Positions 12,217 through 22,002 of a stretch of 64,000 nucleotides of DNA are shown piece by piece. The DNA comes from Schizochytrium sp. TIO01 (taxonomy: Eukaryota; Sar; Bigyra; Thraustochytrida; Thraustochytriidae). Below the pieces are notes generated by a model. That model was not told the DNA's origin. It did no database searches and worked only from the letters and a program-made list of their open reading frames with translations. The translations under genes and the position numbers were made by a program. Position 1 is the stretch's first letter; each line of letters starts with the position of its first letter. The stretch spans positions 20,001 to 84,000 of the forward strand of contig SMSO01000036.1 in the NCBI GenBank assembly GCA_004764695.1, written 5' to 3'.

Positions 12217-14772
12217 ATGCAGCGCTATCGTGAACCGGTAGTGACCGATGCGGAGGTGGTCAAGGATGGCTTTGCCGTAGTCGGCAGTCGGGGCGAACGG
12301 TTGACCGTTCGTGCTGTAGATAATGACATTATTCATGTGTCGCACCTACCCTATGGGGCCTATCCAGTTTCCAAAACGTGGGTTGTTGTTGGTCAAGAAG
12401 GTGGTGAGCGACCTCGGGATGATCATGGAAACCTTGCTGCTTCAGGGATTGCAGAGCCCGAAATTCACATAGAGGCAGATGTACAAGCCAAAATCGAATT
12501 GAATACTCGAAGCCTTCGCGTTGCTATGAGTACAAACGTTGTTGGAGATTCCAAACGACCATTCTGTCTTCAGTGGTACAGCAGTGAAACATCAACATCG
12601 GAAACTCCACCTGCTCATACTCATCTCTTTGCCCAGGATGCAGTCCTTGGCGCATACGCATACGAAAGCCCTTCGGGAAAGGGAATGCATCGAATGGATC
12701 GCCAGTCATCCAAAGAGTTCTACTATGGCGTGGGCGAAGTAACAGGAGAGCTTAATCGTGCTGGTCGGCGTTTTCAGCTTGCTTGTCGTGATGCTATGGG
12801 CTACGATGCGGCAACAAGTGACCCACTTTATAAGAACTTTCCTTATTATATAACTTACAATAAAGAGGCGCAAGTTGCATATGGTATCCTTTATGATCAA
12901 CTTTGTAGTGGATATCTCGATCTCGGACAGGAAATTTCTGCATTTCGCGGTTCTTTCCGGACTTATGCAAGTGAAGCAGGCTTTGTTGATTATTATCTTA
13001 TTTTGGGACCTACTATTCCTCAGGTTGTCGAAAAGCTTGGTGGGCTAGTAGGGCGCCCTGCGGTCCCCCCTGCTTGGGCTCTTGGTTACGTGGCATCCAC
13101 AATGACATATGCAGACGCACCTGATGCACAACGCAGGTTGGAAGCTTTCCCGGCCCTGTGCGAGCAACATGCTATGCCATGCAATGGATTTTATCTTAGC
13201 TCGGGGTACACAATGGATGCTGAAGGTAATCGCAACGTTTTCACATGGAACCGTAACAGAGTTCCAGAACCTGAAAAAATGCTTGACACATTCCATGCTC
13301 GAAAAATGGGCGTCATTGCCAATGTGAAACCATGGCTTTTACAGGCTCACCCGCGTTACCAGGATATGAAATCTCTTGGTGGTTTTTTCCGTACAGATCT
13401 TGATCATACAACAATCTCACCCAGCTTTACGCTAGGCTGGTTTTGGAAAGGTGGGCCTGGTACTTTTGCTTCGGGTTCTTATTTAGATTTTAGCAACCCG
13501 GTGGCGTTTCAATGGTGGAAGAAACAACTTACAGAACAGCTTCTTGAACCTGGTGTGGATGCAGTTTGGAACGACAATAACGAATATGAGCTAGATGACG
13601 ATGGTGCAATCTGTCATGAGAATGATTTGCCGATTGGTATACTCGGGCGTACTCTTCAGCCCCTTTTAATGGCCCGTGCCTCATTTGAAGCTTTGTGTGA
13701 GCTTCATCCTGATAAACGACCATTGGTTGTCTCTCGCTCAGGTTGTCTTGGCATTTCTCGTTATGCAGCGCAAACGTGGTCCGGTGACAATGATACCTCC
13801 TTTCACACTCTAAAGTGGAACATCCCCATGAGTCTTGGTCTATCTCTGTGTGGTTGGGTAGGCTGCGGCGCGGATATTGGAGGCTTCACTGGCGATGCTG
13901 TTACCCCTGAGCTTTTTGTGCGCTGGATCCAGCTTGGTATCTACATGGCTCGCTTTAGTATCCACTCATCAAGTTGGAAAGCTTCCTCACAAGTCAATAT
14001 GTTTGACGAGAGTAACACGCAGTCATCTACTTTACCTGCAACCCATGATGCCTCTGGGTATAATCTTGATTGCACAAACGAACCATGGATGTTTCCAGAA
14101 ATGACTTCTACTGTACGCTCTCTTTTATGTCTACGACAGCGCCTTCTCCCATTGTTGATGAGCTTGCACATTGAAGCCTGGGCAACAAATGCTCCGGTCA
14201 TGCGTCCGCTCGTTTATCACTATGCTTCAGATCGAAATGAACGTTCTCGACTCGAGTCTTTTGAATTTCTTTTAGGACGTGATCTCCTTGTTGCGGCCGT
14301 GCTGGAAGCGAAACAGGAATCCAGGCTGGTTTATTTTCCTGGTGATGTCGCCCATGAGACATGGTGTGACCTTCACACGGGCCTTTGGTATGGTGGTGGA
14401 ACAGAGGCAACTGTAGAGGCTCCTCTTCAGGGTCGTACATTTGGTGCTCCAATATTCTTACGGAATGGATCTGGTTTCGTTTTGGCAGATCACAATGCAC
14501 CTCGCTCACGCACACTTATTCTGGCTGCGCAACAAAGTCATAGTACACAAGAAATCAATGTAGATTGGTGGGAAGACCCTACCAAAGATCAACAAGGAGT
14601 TTTCCGGGACCTAGGGGACGCTGCTCGTGTCACTGTACGTGCTGTTGCCACCCCGACTGAGGTACGGGTTGTATCTATCGAAAAGTTTGGTGCACCTGCA
14701 CCTATTGACACCTTGAGCTTCAAACTTGTGCCAAACGACGCACGCGCAATTATTTGTGACGTCTCGTGGTAG
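12217..14772 (+). CDS. Glycoside hydrolase family 31 (alpha-glucosidase-like)
   Basis: Single-exon protein of 851 aa from the first ATG at 12217; the frame is open a little further upstream but without another ATG. GH31 enzymes release alpha-linked glucose or xylose from glycans. The nucleophile is Asp453 in VWNDNNE (family motif WNDMNE), and the acid/base is Asp524 in TWSGDND, followed by the conserved GCGADIGGF and by WIQLGIYMARFSIHS. The GYVASTMTYADAPDAQ stretch starts the catalytic barrel. No signal peptide is seen, so a cytosolic enzyme is likely, unlike ER glucosidase II or secreted maltases. The first ~200 residues form the usual beta-sandwich and the last ~200 the C-terminal sheets. 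The exact substrate cannot be read from the sequence; a glycogen- or maltodextrin-type alpha-glucan is a guess. Confidence 0.92.
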   Translation: MQRYREPVVTDAEVVKDGFAVVGSRGERLTVRAVDNDIIHVSHLPYGAYPVSKTWVVVGQEGGERPRDDHGNLAASGIAEPEIHIEADVQAKIELNTRSLRVAMSTNVVGDSKRPFCLQWYSSETSTSETPPAHTHLFAQDAVLGAYAYESPSGKGMHRMDRQSSKEFYYGVGEVTGELNRAGRRFQLACRDAMGYDAATSDPLYKNFPYYITYNKEAQVAYGILYDQLCSGYLDLGQEISAFRGSFRTYASEAGFVDYYLILGPTIPQVVEKLGGLVGRPAVPPAWALGYVASTMTYADAPDAQRRLEAFPALCEQHAMPCNGFYLSSGYTMDAEGNRNVFTWNRNRVPEPEKMLDTFHARKMGVIANVKPWLLQAHPRYQDMKSLGGFFRTDLDHTTISPSFTLGWFWKGGPGTFASGSYLDFSNPVAFQWWKKQLTEQLLEPGVDAVWNDNNEYELDDDGAICHENDLPIGILGRTLQPLLMARASFEALCELHPDKRPLVVSRSGCLGISRYAAQTWSGDNDTSFHTLKWNIPMSLGLSLCGWVGCGADIGGFTGDAVTPELFVRWIQLGIYMARFSIHSSSWKASSQVNMFDESNTQSSTLPATHDASGYNLDCTNEPWMFPEMTSTVRSLLCLRQRLLPLLMSLHIEAWATNAPVMRPLVYHYASDRNERSRLESFEFLLGRDLLVAAVLEAKQESRLVYFPGDVAHETWCDLHTGLWYGGGTEATVEAPLQGRTFGAPIFLRNGSGFVLADHNAPRSRTLILAAQQSHSTQEINVDWWEDPTKDQQGVFRDLGDAARVTVRAVATPTEVRVVSIEKFGAPAPIDTLSFKLVPNDARAIICDVSW

Positions 14773-15112
14773 TGAATTGTCTGGATTCATACAATACACA
14801 ATCTTTCCGTGCCTCTTTTTGTTTGCAACATTCGAAAACATAATTGATCATTCTTATCCTGTCTCTACTCGTAAAATCAAATCAAATTCAAAAATAGTTC
14901 GGTCTTCACTTATAGAGCAAATCATGCTCAACTAGGAATAGCGAGAGATGCTAGCAAATATTGGAGGGTGAGCAAGCTAATTGTTCTACTGACGAACAGG
15001 CCTGCTAGCCAAAGAAAGCATGCCATTGATGTGGATTTGAATACTTCTTACGTCTCTATTGCTTTCATGGCAAGGATGAGGATATACTTGTCTCTATTAT
15101 TACATAAAGTCA
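14773..15112. other. Spacer between convergent genes
   Basis: 340-bp spacer between the ends of the convergent GH31 and dolichyldiphosphatase genes. It presumably holds both 3' ends and polyadenylation signals. I see no gene. Confidence 0.5.
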
Positions 15113-15721
15113 TTATGTTGTTTTGCTTTTGTCTGTTTCGCTCAATGTATCAATTCCTTTGCCCGTAGAACCCTCCAGGTAGCAGCCAAGCCATTGTGTC
15201 CAGACGAGGTGCCACGCAACCGCAACCGAGGCTCCAACGAGCCAGCCCACGAGGACTTGGTCGGTTGTATGATACTCCAAATAGACTCGGCTCCAGCCCA
15301 CAACGAAACTCGCAATAAGCAATGCGAAGGAGAGCACCCGAGGGTATTTGAATTCTCCGTATCGCTTCTGGTTAGCCATAAGCGCAAAGATAGCTAAGTA
15401 TGCCATAAATTGTGTATGGTTACTTGGCATTCCGTATTTTCCAGAATGATCAAGATGCTCCTTGTCTGCAGGCCTCGGCATGCGAACAACGTGCTTAAGC
15501 AGCACATTCACTACGACATTGCCAAGCTGTCCAATGAACATAAAAACCAATTTCGGCGGAAATCCCAAGGCTATACAAACAGAAACGTATGACACGACCG
15601 CAAATACAGGCGATAACGAACACAGCGCCAGTAGTTGTCCCACAAGATCTCCCTCATCGTAGTACACTAGTGTCAACGAAAAGGGTATCTTGCCTACCAC
15701 TGCTACGGCATCCTCCGCCAT
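15113..15721 (-). CDS. DOLPP1: Dolichyldiphosphatase (DOLPP1/CWH8-like PAP2 phosphatase)
   Basis: Removes a phosphate from dolichyl diphosphate on the lumenal face of the ER, recycling the lipid carrier of N-glycosylation. From the ATG at 15721 the protein has 202 aa and starts just before YYDEGDLVGQLLALCSLSPVF, which aligns with the start of animal DOLPP1. All three PAP2 motifs are present: KHVVRMPRP, YGMPSNH (an Asn replaces the more common Ser/Gly) and SRVYLEYHTTDQV. Three to four hydrophobic helices are visible. The same frame stays open for a further 44 codons to 15853 but has no ATG there; a GTG or a spliced 5' exon ending near AG at about 15854 would be needed to use it. The 15721 start gives a normal-length enzyme. 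Confidence 0.88.
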   Translation of the reverse strand: MAEDAVAVVGKIPFSLTLVYYDEGDLVGQLLALCSLSPVFAVVSYVSVCIALGFPPKLVFMFIGQLGNVVVNVLLKHVVRMPRPADKEHLDHSGKYGMPSNHTQFMAYLAIFALMANQKRYGEFKYPRVLSFALLIASFVVGWSRVYLEYHTTDQVLVGWLVGASVAVAWHLVWTQWLGCYLEGSTGKGIDTLSETDKSKTT

Positions 15722-16024
15722 CCTCTTCTGTAGCAACCTCAAGGAAGGCTTGACACTTGCTGGTTTCCCTGGCCCTTCCAGAGCTGAACCGGCGACTTCT
15801 GTTCTCCTCAAGATCTTCGCTAGAGTAGTGAAGCGGGATGGAGGAGGAGGCACTGCAAGGATCGGTGCTGTGTACTTGCTACCACACCCAAACTATTTAA
15901 ATCTTGATATTATCATTGTTTTTGGCTATGATAAACTTATTCTTAATTGCATATAGCGCTTGACTGGGTGAAAATTCCACCATGCACCTTTTCAGAAATC
16001 CTCTGTTGCCCCGTTTGATACATA

Positions 16025-16025
16025 G

Positions 16026-16068
<43 letters not shown>
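16025..16068. repeat. (GAAA)n microsatellite
   Basis: About eleven uninterrupted GAAA units, 44 bp, in the spacer upstream of the dolichyldiphosphatase gene. Confidence 0.95.
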
Positions 16069-16070
<2 letters not shown>

Positions 16071-16740
16071 ACACTAAAAAAATATCTGAAGCTGAATCCT
16101 TTTGAAAATGATCCTCAGAATGATATTCATGGAGGCACGTGAGATTCTTGTGCCATTTGACCACTGCTATTCAGCAGCGCCCAACACCGACTCGACACCA
16201 TAGTTGTCCCAAGTATCTGTCTTGTGAAAGAAATACAATTGCCATGCCTGCCAAATTAATATTGAAACGATACCTGTAGTTTTATATAATAATGATGTAC
16301 CAAGTATGTGAAGCTATTGAGAACCATTTTATTCGAGGGTATTAGTAGCACAATGTGAATCTGAATGTACATCATTTCAGAGGCTTTCGCAACTAGCGTT
16401 TTCGGATTAATATTCATGGGTTTCACTTGTATATTGTTTAAATCCCCTAGAAAATAATCAATTCTCATGAAGTTATCCTCTTTCCAGTTAGCAATCTACT
16501 CGTCTGTGCCAATGCAGTTTCAATTAGATTCTAGAATCTGGACTAAATAAGACCTGATTGGATATAGCTCCGTATTGATGCGTTTTGTTGAAGCAAACTG
16601 TACAGATGATGGTCGTGAAAGTGAGAAATTTAAAGCATAAACACTCCCTTCAAACTCACAAATATTCGTCTCATCTCGAACGGTTCTTTTAATAAACTCG
16701 GGTACCTGAAAACCAAGCCACGACCGTGTATTCTACGAAA

Positions 16741-16828
16741 AGAAGAAGAAGAAGAAGAATTAAATTTCAGCGTCTATTACTTATTAAAAAAAAACAAAAA
16801 AACAAAAAAAACAAAAAAAACAAAAAAA
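16741..16828. repeat. (AGA)n and C-punctuated poly-A repeats
   Basis: An AGA triplet run at 16741-16759 is followed at about 16785-16828 by runs of seven to eight A separated by single C. Low-complexity sequence with no coding content. Confidence 0.9.
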
Positions 16829-17520
16829 CTACTATTCTGACGGAGGGAAGATAAAAAGGAAATCGTTGTGGTGAGTGATATCTTAAACTAGTCAAGTGCC
16901 GAGAATCTGACGGACGGATTCGAGTTCCTAAAACACTTTGTCAAAACATCCGAGACCATTTAAACGACGCACTTATGTTTCAAGTTTTGCAGCTTCACTT
17001 GAATACGTGAGCGTTCTTACTTCCTGAGCCACCCTGCTTCTTACCCTGAAAATATATATTAAAGCATTGACAGATGTGGAATGGGACAACTTGGTGTCTG
17101 GTCTTTGTTCCCACACCAAGCTGTGTGTAGCTCGCACGTGCTTTAGCGTGCAACTGATTTTAGCAACTGAGGTCCTCAAGAAGTATTGATAGTTCCAAAC
17201 CAGCAGAAGATCTCTCCTATGTCTTAAGAAGGAATCCCACTGGCACTGACCCAAAAAGATGAAATCAGAGCCACCGGGCTACTTCCGAGAGAACAGTAAG
17301 CGCTACTTTTCACTACAACTTTGGGTAAAATGTAAAGTCTCCTATAGCTACATGATATGCAAGTTGCTAAGATCATTTGAATGGCCCTGATTCCGTGAAC
17401 CATGATAGCTACCTGGGATTTGGATGTGTCTGGGAAGAAGAGGAACGACAACTTTAAGTGATAGGTAGAAACGGGTAGAGAGTACACACCCAACTCCACC
17501 TAACAAAAAACGGACGGTGC

Positions 17521-17542
17521 CTACTATATAATACTATAGTAG
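17521..17542. promoter_or_regulatory. Perfect inverted repeat CTACTATA / TATAGTAG
   Basis: Arms 17521-17528 and 17535-17542 are exact reverse complements with a 6-nt spacer. The same core occurs in other spacers of the window, notably just ahead of the gene at 20423. Its role is unknown; a bound protein site or a hairpin are both possible. Confidence 0.4.
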
Positions 17543-19065
17543 TAATGGTAAAGAGTTTATTCTGTAGAGAATAGCTCTCTTCTTTCTACCTTTGTACTGA
17601 TTCACGTGCAGTTTCATTCCACGGTCTACCAGAAGTCCTTGCCCAGCGTTGAAAAAGTTCCTTGGCTACAGCCACAATAGATACATGCCCCTGAATTAAA
17701 ACGTGCTGAGCATACCATGGCGCTTCTGGAATACAAAAAACAATTGAATTTTTAATTTTCTAATTTAAAATAAAAATGTAAAAATCAGTTGAACACTTCT
17801 GCTGCCCCAGAGTTCTCGCGATGTCTCGTTAACCGAAGCCTTTAGAACTTCTCCCTTAAACCTTAATGTTAATGAGTATTTCCGACTCAAACTGCATCAC
17901 ATTGTTTGTCATCCAATGAATCCTCACACTATTACGATTCGTGGCGGTCTTTTTCGTTTGTGTTTTATCACTCGCTCACAGCATCTAGCAAGTGCTCTTA
18001 AGAATTGGTAGAGGTGCTCCGTGAGAATTGATAGAAAACAATGAGAAAGGAAGAACTCCCTTGTGGCGGTGGCTGTCTAGGCCCGTTGTGAGGAGCGCAA
18101 ACTTTCTGCGTACTAGAATGGTTCATAAGATCTAGCTTTGGAGTGTGACCTAGAATACTATTGCAATAAAGAATGATAAAAATGAAAGCGGCATTAGCTC
18201 TACTAGTTCTCTAGGACTATAACTTTAAAAAAAATAAAACAGGAGTGCTTGACAGAGACTTGAATTTTAGAGGCTAGTACTTTGAGAAGCATCGATGATA
18301 GTTCAACAGCTGCTGGATTGGTAGGAGCAAGCTCGTTTGAAGTAGAATGAGTGGACGCTACGAAGAATTGAATGTATACGATACGAAATCACTTGATAAA
18401 CAGCTAGTAGAACATTTGTGATTCTTAAAAACGCAAAGAGGAAGTTTTTTTGCGATTACCTTTAACTCCACTACGTCCACTAGCAAATTTGTAGTGAAAC
18501 AAACAAGACTACTAATACCTACCTAACAAACTCACCCACATTATGTTAGCAGGAATTACAAAAATGATGTAACAAAAAAACAAAAACCCCAAACATATCT
18601 TTATACAAGATAAAGACACTCTAGCGTTGGACATCAAACACATACCACCCTACTCGTATGGAGCAGAGGTCGTAAAAGCACCTCGGAAGAATATATTTCA
18701 AGTACTTATTGGTATTATATAATAATTGATCGTATTTTACATTTAAAACATGTTATTATCTTAAAAAGGTAATGTTGTTCAGACACAACAGGCTAGTCAA
18801 TGAACTGTTCTGCGACCACAAACAATTTATCAGCAAGGCCTCTTGGGAAGGTTGCAGTAGAGTCGACAAGCTAGTCACCCATAGCCAATAAAATTCTGAA
18901 TAGTTTTTGCAGAGAACGCATCAAAGTGAGCTTGTTGACAAATCCAAAACCGCAACTTTAGCATCTAACAGGGAAGCTTCGTAAAGTACATGCTATTTTG
19001 ATCGAGAGATACAAAACCAGAAACACTATAAAATTGAGCAGCATCATTCAGCAATTGTCAAAGAC

Positions 19066-19977
19066 ATGACGCACGACGATGTATCTCCTATTGTCGTCAA
19101 GATCAACCTAGCAAAGACACCAACTGAGCTTTCCGAGCTTTCCCACCATCAAGACGACGCCCACTATAATGGTGAAGGACGCACGATGGACTTTGAAGCA
19201 GCTCGCCGTGCAGACAGCATCATTGAACATAAGAACAATATTTTTCTTCTTGCTTTGGTATGCATCCTCTTTGGGTGCTTTGCCATTGCGCAAATTATCG
19301 CTGCTATTATTGGAAACAGTCTCTCATTGCTAGGCGACTCCTCGAGTATGATTGTTGATGCAGTGACATATGGTCTAAATATGGTTGCTGAAATGATGAA
19401 AAAGCGGGGAGTTTCAGAAATAGTACGCGTTAGACTTGAGTTAGGCATCCCTCTCTTTAGTATGCTTGCACTCATTGCGACTAGTTTATACATCATTGAA
19501 GACGCGGCTGTCACTATTGCAACAGTTGACGAGATTGCCGCGGATGAACAAAATGTTACGAACGATACATTGATGCTTATTTTTAGTTGTATCAACCTAA
19601 GCATTGATATTTTCAGTGTAACTTGTTTTGCTCGTTTCAAGGCTTGCTTAGGCTTTTCAAGTGTAGACATTTTTGTTGACCCCTACAATCTAAACATGGG
19701 TACAAAGAGAAAGGGCAACACAAACATGTGTTCTGCTTATACCCACGTAATAGCGGATACAATGCGAAGTTCTGCAGTTGTTATCGCAGCTATCATTTCG
19801 ATCACGGTGGACACCGTTAACCCCAACCTCGCCGATGCTTGGGCTGCCATTACTGTGTCACTCATCATTTTTATTTCAATGATCCCCCTTGGTCGAGGCC
19901 TCGTTCAAAAATGTATTCAGCTGCGCCATCTCGATCAAGAGAGAAACACAAACAATATTGCAGATATAGAACTCTAG
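19066..19977 (+). CDS. Cation diffusion facilitator (ZnT/CDF)-like membrane transporter
   Basis: Single-exon 303-aa protein with an ATG at 19066. CDF proteins exchange Zn2+ or Mn2+ for protons across membranes. After a ~60-residue soluble N-terminus there are six hydrophobic segments in CDF order. The second reads NSLSLLGDSSSMIVDAVTYG, matching the family's NSxALLxDxxHMxxD, but the usual His is Ser while both Asp remain. The fifth reads HVIADTMRSSAVVIAAI, which keeps the HxxxD metal pair. The cytosolic C-terminal domain of typical CDF proteins is nearly absent; the chain ends about 25 residues after the last helix. The altered site and missing tail mean the metal specificity, or even transport itself, cannot be assumed. 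Confidence 0.75.
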   Translation: MTHDDVSPIVVKINLAKTPTELSELSHHQDDAHYNGEGRTMDFEAARRADSIIEHKNNIFLLALVCILFGCFAIAQIIAAIIGNSLSLLGDSSSMIVDAVTYGLNMVAEMMKKRGVSEIVRVRLELGIPLFSMLALIATSLYIIEDAAVTIATVDEIAADEQNVTNDTLMLIFSCINLSIDIFSVTCFARFKACLGFSSVDIFVDPYNLNMGTKRKGNTNMCSAYTHVIADTMRSSAVVIAAIISITVDTVNPNLADAWAAITVSLIIFISMIPLGRGLVQKCIQLRHLDQERNTNNIADIEL

Positions 19978-20422
19978 CTCTGAAGATTTGCCTTGTTGCG
20001 TGTATGACTCTCCTTTTCGAAGATTAAGACTCCTGAAGAAATAATTTTGCGATTGATACTAGAGATGAACAAGCTGCTTTGGTCCTTATTCTTTCCTCAA
20101 TAGAATCATTTCCCAATTGCTAACCCTCCAGCAATTTCAATATCTACGACTATAGTCTCACATCACAACCTTTTGCCCTTATTCGACTTATTCAGCCATT
20201 ATAAAAACATTTTTTTAAAAATATATCATGACATGACGGCAACCTCGTTAATATTCTGCACCGCAGTCTTACACTATAATAATTCGATTAAACTGCTCGG
20301 GTAGTCTAATGACAACTCTTTATCATTGAAGACAATGGGTACACCAAATATCTACAATAAACTAACCTACCTACTATTATTCTTGAATAGTAGTATCTCC
20401 AATACTGTAATATCTGTGAGTG
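19978..20422. other. Spacer with the NAA80-ACTMAP promoter region
   Basis: 445 bp, AT-rich. It presumably includes the 3' end of the transporter gene and the promoter of the acetyltransferase-protease gene. A perfect 8-bp inverted repeat (20371-20393) ends 29 bp before the start codon. No gene seen. Confidence 0.5.
20371..20393. promoter_or_regulatory. Perfect inverted repeat CTACTATT / AATAGTAG near a start codon
   Basis: Arms 20371-20378 and 20386-20393 are exact reverse complements with a 7-nt spacer. It ends 29 bp before the ATG at 20423, so it could be a core promoter element or lie in a short 5' leader. The core is shared with the hairpin at 17521 and with motif clusters in other spacers. 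Confidence 0.45.
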
Positions 20423-21706
20423 ATGCCTCACCACAATGCACACGTCGAGGTGCTGAGTGCCCATGCAAGTTCTGAGCGTGCGCAGAATTTGCTCCGGGAT
20501 GCCTGTGAGGTTCTCCATGCCGAGTGGCCAGCTGGTGGAAGCGTAGATCGTCGCATCCAGCGCCTCTGCGATGCTCAGGACACATGTTGCTTCCTCGGTC
20601 TCATCGTCCAGGCCCAGGATCAACGCGAACACTGCGTTGGTTTTGCTCAACTTCAAGCCGTCACGGACAAAGGTGAAGGGCCAGCCTGTGCCATCACCTC
20701 TGTGGTCACCAGTCCATCTGTGAGAGGTTCTGGCCTTGGCCGCCTGCTCATGAGTGAACTGGAGGTAGAAGCTCGAAAGAGGGACTACGGATATGTCTAT
20801 CTTTGGACATCCACAGCACAAGGCTTTTATGCCAAGTGTGGTTACGAATGCTGTGAAAGCGTAAATCTTTCAAGACCTATTCTAGGCCGGCTTGCGGATA
20901 CTCAGGTGAGTGCGCTCGAGCGCATGCTGCAGAAAATGGGAAGCGATATGTCGAGAAAGAAAAACTCAGCTGGTGCTTCTACTCAAGAAAAAATTGATCA
21001 TGAAGACACCGATGGAGAAAACGTAGTGTGGATGCGGAAGAGGCTGAAGGAGGAAATCCCCGTGCAGTTTCTTGATACACAGGACGTGGACAAACTCACA
21101 CGCGCTGATCTTGTCCACCTAGCACCGCAAGGAACCGCTGTAGATTTCTGCTTGGTTGACGTTCCTTTGTATCGCCAAATTGGGCCATCATGCGGGCTTG
21201 CAGCGCTACGTATGGCCCGACACTTCCTCTGCGGAGAACCGGTGGCACCTGGAGCACCTTCTCTCTTGCAAGAAGCCATTCGCCGAGGCTTCTCGCATGA
21301 TGGTGAACTTTATGATATTGAGGACCTGGCATTGCTGGCGCGTGACGTGAGTGGACTCAACGCCAAGGTTGTCAAAGCCTCAGTCGAAGGATTAAAGTCA
21401 ATCTCCCCTACTCAACTTGTTATTATTCCGTACGATCGTGGTGGAGGTTCTGCACCCGCTTTCCTCGGAGGTAAAGCTGCGCATTATGGACTTGTTGTTG
21501 GTAATGCAACATTCAAAAATATTCGAGATGATACCAGCGTGTCTCGCGTGCTTTCCTTGGAGAAAGATGCATCTTGCGATGCATGTATTGTACAGCATGG
21601 CATGAGCCGGCGCCTGGTCACTGCACTTACACAAGATTGGCTTGCTAGCAATGCTGATCTTACGGCACACAATGGCCTTTGCGGTAAAATGCTTCTTCTA
21701 TCCTGA
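20423..21706 (+). CDS. NAA80-ACTMAP: Fusion of NAA80-like actin N-acetyltransferase and ACTMAP-like actin maturation protease
   Basis: Single-exon 427-aa protein with an ATG at 20423. Residues ~1-165 are a GNAT domain: LRDACEVLHAEWP matches the NAA80 signature around its 'LNxEWPRS', and RGSGLGRLLM (from Arg101) is the acetyl-CoA-binding loop, followed by FYAKCGYE. A polar linker spans ~165-215. Residues ~240-427 resemble the C39-like cysteine protease ACTMAP (C19orf54): QIGPSCGLAALRMA with Cys257 as the candidate nucleophile, then VIIPYDRGGG and GKAAHYGLVVG with His354 as the candidate base. In animals, ACTMAP trims the acetylated Met or Cys from new actin and NAA80 then acetylates the exposed acidic residue, so the two halves are consecutive steps of one pathway. 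There is no signal peptide; it is probably cytosolic. Family assignment is by motif recognition. Confidence 0.82.
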   Translation: MPHHNAHVEVLSAHASSERAQNLLRDACEVLHAEWPAGGSVDRRIQRLCDAQDTCCFLGLIVQAQDQREHCVGFAQLQAVTDKGEGPACAITSVVTSPSVRGSGLGRLLMSELEVEARKRDYGYVYLWTSTAQGFYAKCGYECCESVNLSRPILGRLADTQVSALERMLQKMGSDMSRKKNSAGASTQEKIDHEDTDGENVVWMRKRLKEEIPVQFLDTQDVDKLTRADLVHLAPQGTAVDFCLVDVPLYRQIGPSCGLAALRMARHFLCGEPVAPGAPSLLQEAIRRGFSHDGELYDIEDLALLARDVSGLNAKVVKASVEGLKSISPTQLVIIPYDRGGGSAPAFLGGKAAHYGLVVGNATFKNIRDDTSVSRVLSLEKDASCDACIVQHGMSRRLVTALTQDWLASNADLTAHNGLCGKMLLLS

Positions 21707-22002
21707 TTTTATGAACATTAAACTCAAATCGAATGGCATGAAAAACGTAAAAAGATTTTTTAAAAAAGTGATTTGTCTCTTAATGTGTTCTTTGCAAGCG
21801 CTATGCTCTTTCTGAAATAACAAAAGAATTTAGGATGGTTTTTATGTCCTTCTTTAATTTTTATAAAAATAGTAATGACAGGAAATGCCTTTGGACAACC
21901 GTGTGTATTAGTTGACCTTGCATTTTTCAAATTACTGTGTGGCGTCCTCTATATAGGATTTTGATGCGCACAAGTGAAGACTTTGTTAGAGTAAGGTAAG
22001 AT

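Larger units (their letters stand above)
15722..19065. other. Gene-poor stretch of about 3.3 kb with microsatellites
   Basis: No supported gene. It contains the simple repeats listed separately, a perfect CTACTATA...TATAGTAG hairpin (17521-17542) and open frames without an ATG or domain (16973-17254, 17224-17499 minus). The last few hundred bases presumably hold the promoter of the transporter gene at 19066. Confidence 0.5.

Noticed and set aside
17224-17499. 91-codon minus-strand frame
   Set aside because: Starts with GTG, has no domain and no clear splice partners; could be chance.
20306-20821. 171-codon minus-strand frame
   Set aside because: Antisense to the NAA80-like domain; no domain of its own, and the plus-strand frame is clearly coding.
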